A DNA stretch of 9,283 nucleotides, from contig PLWR01000160.1 of assembly GCA_003165615.1 (NCBI GenBank), positions 230 through 9,512 of the forward strand, in the 5' to 3' direction. The notes beneath the pieces were generated by a model. It ran no database searches and was not told the origin of the DNA. It saw only the letters and a list, made by a program, of their open reading frames with translations. Below are positions 5,027-9,283 of this stretch, piece by piece; position 1 is the first letter of the stretch, and every line of letters starts with the position of its first letter. Source of the stretch: Acidobacteriota bacterium (GTDB taxonomy: Bacteria; Acidobacteriota; Terriglobia; UBA7540). The position numbers and the translations under genes are program-made.

Positions 5027-6541
5027 TTACTTCAAGAGCGGCATGGACGCCAAGGTACTGAGCCCCGCGAATCCGTTGGGCGCAAGGCCGAGCCAGAAAA
5101 TTCCCAGGATGCTGACGGCCAGAACGGCGCGTACCGGCCAGGGCAGGATGGCTTCCGAGGTTTCGGTCTTCCCCTCGTGCATATACATGGCGACGATGAT
5201 CTTGAAGTAGTAATAGACGGAAACCACGCTGTTCAGCAGCGCCAGGATGGTGAGGCCGACCAGGTGCGAGTGGATGGCTGCCCGGAAAATGTAGAACTTC
5301 CCCAGGAAGCCCGCAGTGGCGGGAAATCCTGCGAGCGATAGGAAAAACACGGTCAGGCAGGCGGCAACAGCCGGGCGTGCGGAGGCCAGACCTTTGTAAT
5401 CGTCAATATCCACAAGGCGTTCGCCCGCGCCAGCCAGATACGCGATCAAAATGAAAACTCCCACATTCATCAGCGCGTACGCCACCAGATAATAGAGGAC
5501 GGCGGATATTCCGCGCGATCCACCCGCGGTCACCCCCACCAGTACATAACCGGCGTGAGCGATAGAGGAGTAGGCGAGCAGCCGCTTGATGTTGCTCTGC
5601 CACAGGGCGCCCAGATTGCCCACGCACATGGTAAGGGCGGCAGAGATCCACAGAACCCAGAAGGTGAAGGCGCTGGCGGAGGAAAAGCTTCCCAGGAAAA
5701 CACGCAGCAAAACCGCAAAGGCGGCGGCTTTCGGGCCCACTGACATGAAGGCGGTGACCGGCGCAGGCGCTCCCTGATATACATCGGGCGCCCAGATTTG
5801 GAAGGGCGCGGTGGAGAGTTTGAAGGCCAGGCCCACAAACATCAGGATCAAAGCCACCTGCCCCAACGCCGGCCAAGGCAAGGGAGCACCCAACTGCGCG
5901 CTCAGTGCGGCCCGCATGTACGATGTCCAGTGTAAAGGGTCATTTAACTCGGCGGCTGCTTTCAAAAGGTTGGTGGTTCCCGTCAAGCCATACACGAAGG
6001 CGATTCCATACAGTAAAAATGCGGTGGCAAACGATCCCAGCAGAAAGTATTTCAACGAGGCCTCGTTGCAAAGGGGGTCGGACCGCCGGTAGCCCGCCAG
6101 GATGTAGGTGGAGATGGAGGAAATTTCCAGCCCCAGGAAAATCATGATGAGATCCGTGGAGGTCGCCATAAAACACATCCCCACCGTTCCCATCAGAACC
6201 AGGGCATAGAACTCACCGTGCTGGGCGTGGTCGCGCTCCAGATAATCCATGGAGCCCAGAATGACGAGGCCCGACACGAATAAGAACAAATAAATGAAAT
6301 AGGAGCTGAATTCGTCAGCGTTCACGGCGCCGTTGAAGGCGGGTCCCATCCCTGGCCAGGCGAAGAGGGAAAGGTGAGCGGTGGCGCCGCCCGCGGCCAC
6401 AATTCCCAGCATCGCCATCCAGCCGAGCAGTTTCTTGTGGCCAGTGCTCACAAAGGGCTCCATGACCATGATGACCACGGCAAAGGCGGAGAGGAGTATC
6501 TCGGGAGAAATCCGCATCATGTCGACGGGGTGAGGGATCAT
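5027..6541 (-). CDS. nuoN: NADH-quinone oxidoreductase subunit N (NuoN), right-arm copy
   Basis: This complete 504-residue NuoN is the last gene of the right-arm complex I cluster. About 14 hydrophobic helices are present. The proton-path residues are all kept: E139 (LGLEISS), K164 (SLKYF), K241 (AFKLSTAPFQIW), K271 (GPKAAAF) and K415 (GFLGKFY). Conserved blocks SNIKRLLAYSSIAHAGY and LSLAGFPATAGF confirm the family. Its ATG overlaps the nuoM stop by four bases (ATGA), so translation is coupled. Met 8 and Met 9 are possible alternative starts. It carries a longer loop between the K164 and K241 helices than the left-arm copy. Divergence from that copy (720-2198) is large, so this is an old paralogue or a separately acquired complex I. 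No clear terminator follows in the 99 bases before the antitoxin. Confidence 0.97.
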   Translation of the reverse strand: MIPHPVDMMRISPEILLSAFAVVIMVMEPFVSTGHKKLLGWMAMLGIVAAGGATAHLSLFAWPGMGPAFNGAVNADEFSSYFIYLFLFVSGLVILGSMDYLERDHAQHGEFYALVLMGTVGMCFMATSTDLIMIFLGLEISSISTYILAGYRRSDPLCNEASLKYFLLGSFATAFLLYGIAFVYGLTGTTNLLKAAAELNDPLHWTSYMRAALSAQLGAPLPWPALGQVALILMFVGLAFKLSTAPFQIWAPDVYQGAPAPVTAFMSVGPKAAAFAVLLRVFLGSFSSASAFTFWVLWISAALTMCVGNLGALWQSNIKRLLAYSSIAHAGYVLVGVTAGGSRGISAVLYYLVAYALMNVGVFILIAYLAGAGERLVDIDDYKGLASARPAVAACLTVFFLSLAGFPATAGFLGKFYIFRAAIHSHLVGLTILALLNSVVSVYYYFKIIVAMYMHEGKTETSEAILPWPVRAVLAVSILGIFWLGLAPNGFAGLSTLASMPLLK

Positions 6542-8082
6542 CGGCCCACCCCCACGCGCCCCGCAGGGGTGCGATCCGTCATGATGACGGTATGCTTCTC
6601 CATGCGCAGCATCAGGGATTCAACCCCTTTATCCATGCGCCGCAGGAAGGGTTGGGGATAAACCCCCATGGCAATGATCACGACGACGATAATGGTTAGG
6701 ATCAATTTCTCACGAAAGTTGCAATCGGGCAGGGTGCGGTTCTTCTCGTTGGTAATTTCGCCGTAAAACACGCGCTGATACATCCACAGCAGGTAGACCG
6801 CTGCCAACACCACCCCGGCAGAAGCGAAGGCCGCATAAGCCGCGTGGCTGTAATAAGAGCCAACAATGATCAAAAACTCGCCCACGAAGCCGTTCAGCAT
6901 TGGAAGGCCCAGCGAGGACAAAACCACAATCAGGAAGAAGGTGCTGTAGATGGGTACCGACGTGGCCAGGCCGCCAAACTCGCTGATCAGGCGCGTATGA
7001 CGCCGCTCGTAAAGCATTCCCACCAGCATGAAGAGGGCGCCCGTGGAAACGCCGTGGCTGAACATCTGGTAAATGGCGCCTTCGATGGCCTCCGGCCGGA
7101 ACACGAAAATTCCCAGCACGCAGAATCCCAAATGGGCGACGGAAGAATAAGCCACGAGCTTCTTCAAATCAGGTTGAACCATGGCGACGAGCGCGCCGTA
7201 AATGATTCCGATGATAGCCAGGACGCAAATGACCGGGGCAAACTCGCGCGATGCCTCGGGGAAAAGCGGCAGGCAGAAGCGCAACATGCCGTAAGTTCCC
7301 ATTTTAAGGAGAACGCCTGCCAGGATGACGGAGCCCGCCGTGGGCGCCTCAACGTGAGCATCGGGCAGCCAGGTGTGGAACGGGAAAATAGGAACCTTGA
7401 TGGCAAAAGCGATAAAGAAGGCCAGAAATAGCCAGCGTTCTGCCGTCGGAGAAAGCGGGGAAAAGGCCCCCAGGTGACTCATAATTCCCTGAAGATCAAA
7501 GGTGCCCGTGATGTTGTAAAGGTAGATGATTCCAGTGAGCATCAGGGCCGAGCCGACCATGGTGAAAAGCACAAACTTGATCGCAGCGTACACGCGGCGC
7601 TCGTGGCCCCAAATTCCAATCAGGAAATACATGGGAATCAGCATCACTTCCCAAAAGACGAAGAAGAGGACCAAATCGAGGGAAGCAAAGACACCCATCA
7701 TCCCCGTTTCCAGGGCCAGCAGGAAGATGAAGAACTCCTTGGGCCGGCTGGTGATGCTGCTCCATGAAACCAGCACGGAAAGCGGCGTCAGAAACCCTGC
7801 CAACAGGATCATCAGCGCGCTAAGGCCGTCGACTCCCAGATGGTAATTGACCGGGGGCAAAACCATCCACGGGCTCAATTCCTCAAATTGCATGATCTTG
7901 ATGTTCTGTGGGTCAAATCGCGTATAGAGACAGACGGTGATCATGAACGTGAGCACGGAAAAGATGAGCGCCGTCCAACGAATGGCCGAAGCCTTCTCGC
8001 GCCCCAGGAAGGCGATAACCACCGCGCCCACCAGCGGGAGGAAAGTGATGATCGAGAGTATATGCGCAGTGTACCAGGACAT
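6538..8082 (-). CDS. nuoM: NADH-quinone oxidoreductase subunit M (NuoM), right-arm copy
   Basis: This complete 514-residue NuoM (E. coli 509) is the middle antiporter-like, proton-pumping subunit of complex I. The essential residues are E145 (FWEVMLIPMYF), K229 (AFAIKVPIFPFHTWLPDAH), K260 (LLKMGTYGMLRF) and E402 (NGFVGEFLI). They match E. coli E144, K234, K265 and E407. The HTWLPDAHVEAPTAGSV block is the family signature. After the last helix a basic tail of roughly 35 residues reaches the stop. The ATG at 8082 is the first in-frame Met before a typical NuoM N terminus; no strong Shine-Dalgarno precedes it. A GATAG-CTT-CTATC inverted repeat (8084-8096) sits just upstream. The gene lies 61 bases after nuoL and overlaps nuoN by four bases. 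Confidence 0.97.
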   Translation of the reverse strand: MSWYTAHILSIITFLPLVGAVVIAFLGREKASAIRWTALIFSVLTFMITVCLYTRFDPQNIKIMQFEELSPWMVLPPVNYHLGVDGLSALMILLAGFLTPLSVLVSWSSITSRPKEFFIFLLALETGMMGVFASLDLVLFFVFWEVMLIPMYFLIGIWGHERRVYAAIKFVLFTMVGSALMLTGIIYLYNITGTFDLQGIMSHLGAFSPLSPTAERWLFLAFFIAFAIKVPIFPFHTWLPDAHVEAPTAGSVILAGVLLKMGTYGMLRFCLPLFPEASREFAPVICVLAIIGIIYGALVAMVQPDLKKLVAYSSVAHLGFCVLGIFVFRPEAIEGAIYQMFSHGVSTGALFMLVGMLYERRHTRLISEFGGLATSVPIYSTFFLIVVLSSLGLPMLNGFVGEFLIIVGSYYSHAAYAAFASAGVVLAAVYLLWMYQRVFYGEITNEKNRTLPDCNFREKLILTIIVVVIIAMGVYPQPFLRRMDKGVESLMLRMEKHTVIMTDRTPAGRVGVGR

Positions 8083-8143
8083 AGATAGCTTCTATCGGTG
8101 TTACCTTTACAGCTTCAACCAGGGGGCAAGACCGCGCCCCGCA

Positions 8144-9283
8144 TCATGAATGATTCGCAAGAATGTACAGTAACCATAAAACCGCGCCCAGCAGAACCCA
8201 TGTGGCATAGCTGGTAATATTGCCGGACTGGATCCGCCGCAAAACGTTGCCCACGCTGGCGGTGGTTTCCCCGGTGCCATTCACCAAGATATTATCGATG
8301 GCGCCGGCGTCCACAACGGGCCACAGGAACTTTTCGGAAACAATGCGCACCGGGCGCACAATAAGCCAGTTATAAAATTCGTCCACATAGTATTTGTGGA
8401 TCAGTATCCGGTACAGGTCGGCGAAACGCTCCGCCAGTTGATCCGGAATGTCCGTGGACTTCAGATACCACCAGGAGGCTATTCCAATCCCGATGAGGGC
8501 CGCGAGAATCGAAAACCCCATCAGTGCCGCCGGGCTAAGGTCGCCAAGATGCTCGGAGGGAACGTGGCGCAGAGCCTCGGTGGCCGGGCTGAAAACCGGG
8601 TCAAGGTAGCGATCGAAGGCCTCGCTGCCGTGCCAGACTTTGGGCCAGCTCACCCATCCGGCGACGACGGAGAAGAACGCCAGCACCATCAGCGGGATCG
8701 TCATCTTGTAACTGCTTTCGTGCAGGTGGTGCTCGGTCTCAGGCTCGACGCGGGACTTTCCCCAAAAGGTCATGTAGAGGCCGCGGAACATGTAGAAAGC
8801 GGTGAGGCCGGCGGTGAACGTCCCCAGCCAGAACAGCATGGGTTTGCCAAGCGGGCCTTCGTAAGCCCCCGCCAGAATCTCATCTTTGCTGAAAAAGCCG
8901 GCCAGGCCGGGAATACCGGAGATGGCCAGCGTCGCAATCAGGAACGTCGCGTGCGTGGTTTTCAACTTGTGCCGCAGGCCGCCCATCTTGCGCATATCCA
9001 GCTCGCCGTTCATAGCGTGCATCACGCTTCCGGCTGCCAGGAAAAGCAGTGACTTGAAAAAGGCGTGAGTCATCAAGTGGAAAATACCGGCCGCGAAGAC
9101 GCCCACTCCGCAGCCCATGAACATGTATCCGAGCTGGCTGATGGTGGAGTAAGCGAGCATGCGCTTCAGGTCATTCTGGGTCAGGGCAATGGTTCCGGCA
9201 AAGAGCGCCGTCAAGCATCCGACAACACCCACCACCTCAAGGGCGGCGGGAGCATGGGCGAAAATGATGCTCGACCTGGCCAC
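8144..9283 (-). CDS. nuoL: NADH-quinone oxidoreductase subunit L (NuoL), C-terminal part
   Basis: This is the C-terminal 379 residues or so of NuoL, the distal proton-pumping subunit of complex I; the 5' part lies beyond base 9283. The codon at the edge (GTG) is an internal Val, because the homologous APAALEVVGVVG segment lies mid-protein. Blocks seen include QNDLKRMLAYSTISQLGYMF. HLMTHAFFKSLLFL holds the two conserved His and the Lys (fragment residues 69, 73, 77). GFFSKDEIL (fragment residues 129-137) holds the distal Lys-Asp pair. The C-terminal region has the KYYVDEFYNWLIVRPVR motif typical of NuoL just before the final transmembrane helix. A complete gene would be expected at about 600-650 residues. 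The next gene, nuoM, starts 61 bases downstream. Confidence 0.96.
   Translation of the reverse strand: MARSSIIFAHAPAALEVVGVVGCLTALFAGTIALTQNDLKRMLAYSTISQLGYMFMGCGVGVFAAGIFHLMTHAFFKSLLFLAAGSVMHAMNGELDMRKMGGLRHKLKTTHATFLIATLAISGIPGLAGFFSKDEILAGAYEGPLGKPMLFWLGTFTAGLTAFYMFRGLYMTFWGKSRVEPETEHHLHESSYKMTIPLMVLAFFSVVAGWVSWPKVWHGSEAFDRYLDPVFSPATEALRHVPSEHLGDLSPAALMGFSILAALIGIGIASWWYLKSTDIPDQLAERFADLYRILIHKYYVDEFYNWLIVRPVRIVSEKFLWPVVDAGAIDNILVNGTGETTASVGNVLRRIQSGNITSYATWVLLGAVLWLLYILANHS

Noticed and set aside
6844..7431. Antisense open frame of 195 codons opposite nuoM
   Set aside because: Shadow of the NuoM reading frame with no domain or ribosome-binding site.
8396..9052. Antisense open frame of 218 codons opposite nuoL
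   Set aside because: It is low in hydrophobic residues and rich in Gln, Gly and His, as expected opposite a membrane-protein gene. NuoL motifs on the other strand explain this DNA.
9281..9283. GTG at the window edge as a true nuoL start
   Set aside because: The product would lack the first helices of NuoL; the flanking sequence is a conserved internal region, so the gene is cut by the window edge.

Overview
The window is an energy-metabolism locus from a bacterium with moderately high G+C. It is built almost entirely of membrane subunits of respiratory complex I (NADH:quinone oxidoreductase) and of the F0 sector of ATP synthase. Two sets of complex I genes point tail to tail, with a small toxin-antitoxin pair between them. 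The gene order, the split F0 cluster and the signal-peptide-bearing c subunit with an ARNPGARPGI loop and an IESLALY helix suggest an acidobacterium (Koribacter/Solibacter-like). That assignment comes from memory of family sequences and is inference.

Left arm (+ strand, 1-4131): the 3' end of nuoM (start outside the window) overlaps a complete nuoN by one base (TAATG). Twelve bases later begins an F0 block: atpZ, atpI, atpB (subunit a) and atpE (subunit c). No b subunit (atpF) and no F1 gene is present. A strong intrinsic terminator follows atpE, so the block ends there. The atpB-atpE gap holds stable predicted hairpins ending directly at the atpE ribosome-binding site.

Centre (4236-4927, - strand): a Phd/YefM-type antitoxin and a PIN-domain (VapC-type) toxin in the usual antitoxin-first, overlapping order, with a short inverted repeat just upstream as a likely operator.

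Right arm (- strand, 5027-9283): the C-terminal 379 residues of NuoL (start outside the window), a complete nuoM and a second complete nuoN. nuoM and nuoN overlap by four bases (ATGA).

NuoL, NuoM and NuoN are the three antiporter-like proton-pumping subunits of complex I. Both arms keep the key membrane Glu and Lys residues, so both look functional. They are clearly different sequences rather than a recent duplication, which implies two complex I isoforms in one genome. The left isoform is transcriptionally linked to F0, placing a proton pump and the membrane rotor of the ATP synthase in one apparent operon. No clearly novel system is seen. The points most worth a second look are this linkage, the paralogous complex I sets, the ion-binding signature of the c subunit and the structured atpE leader.
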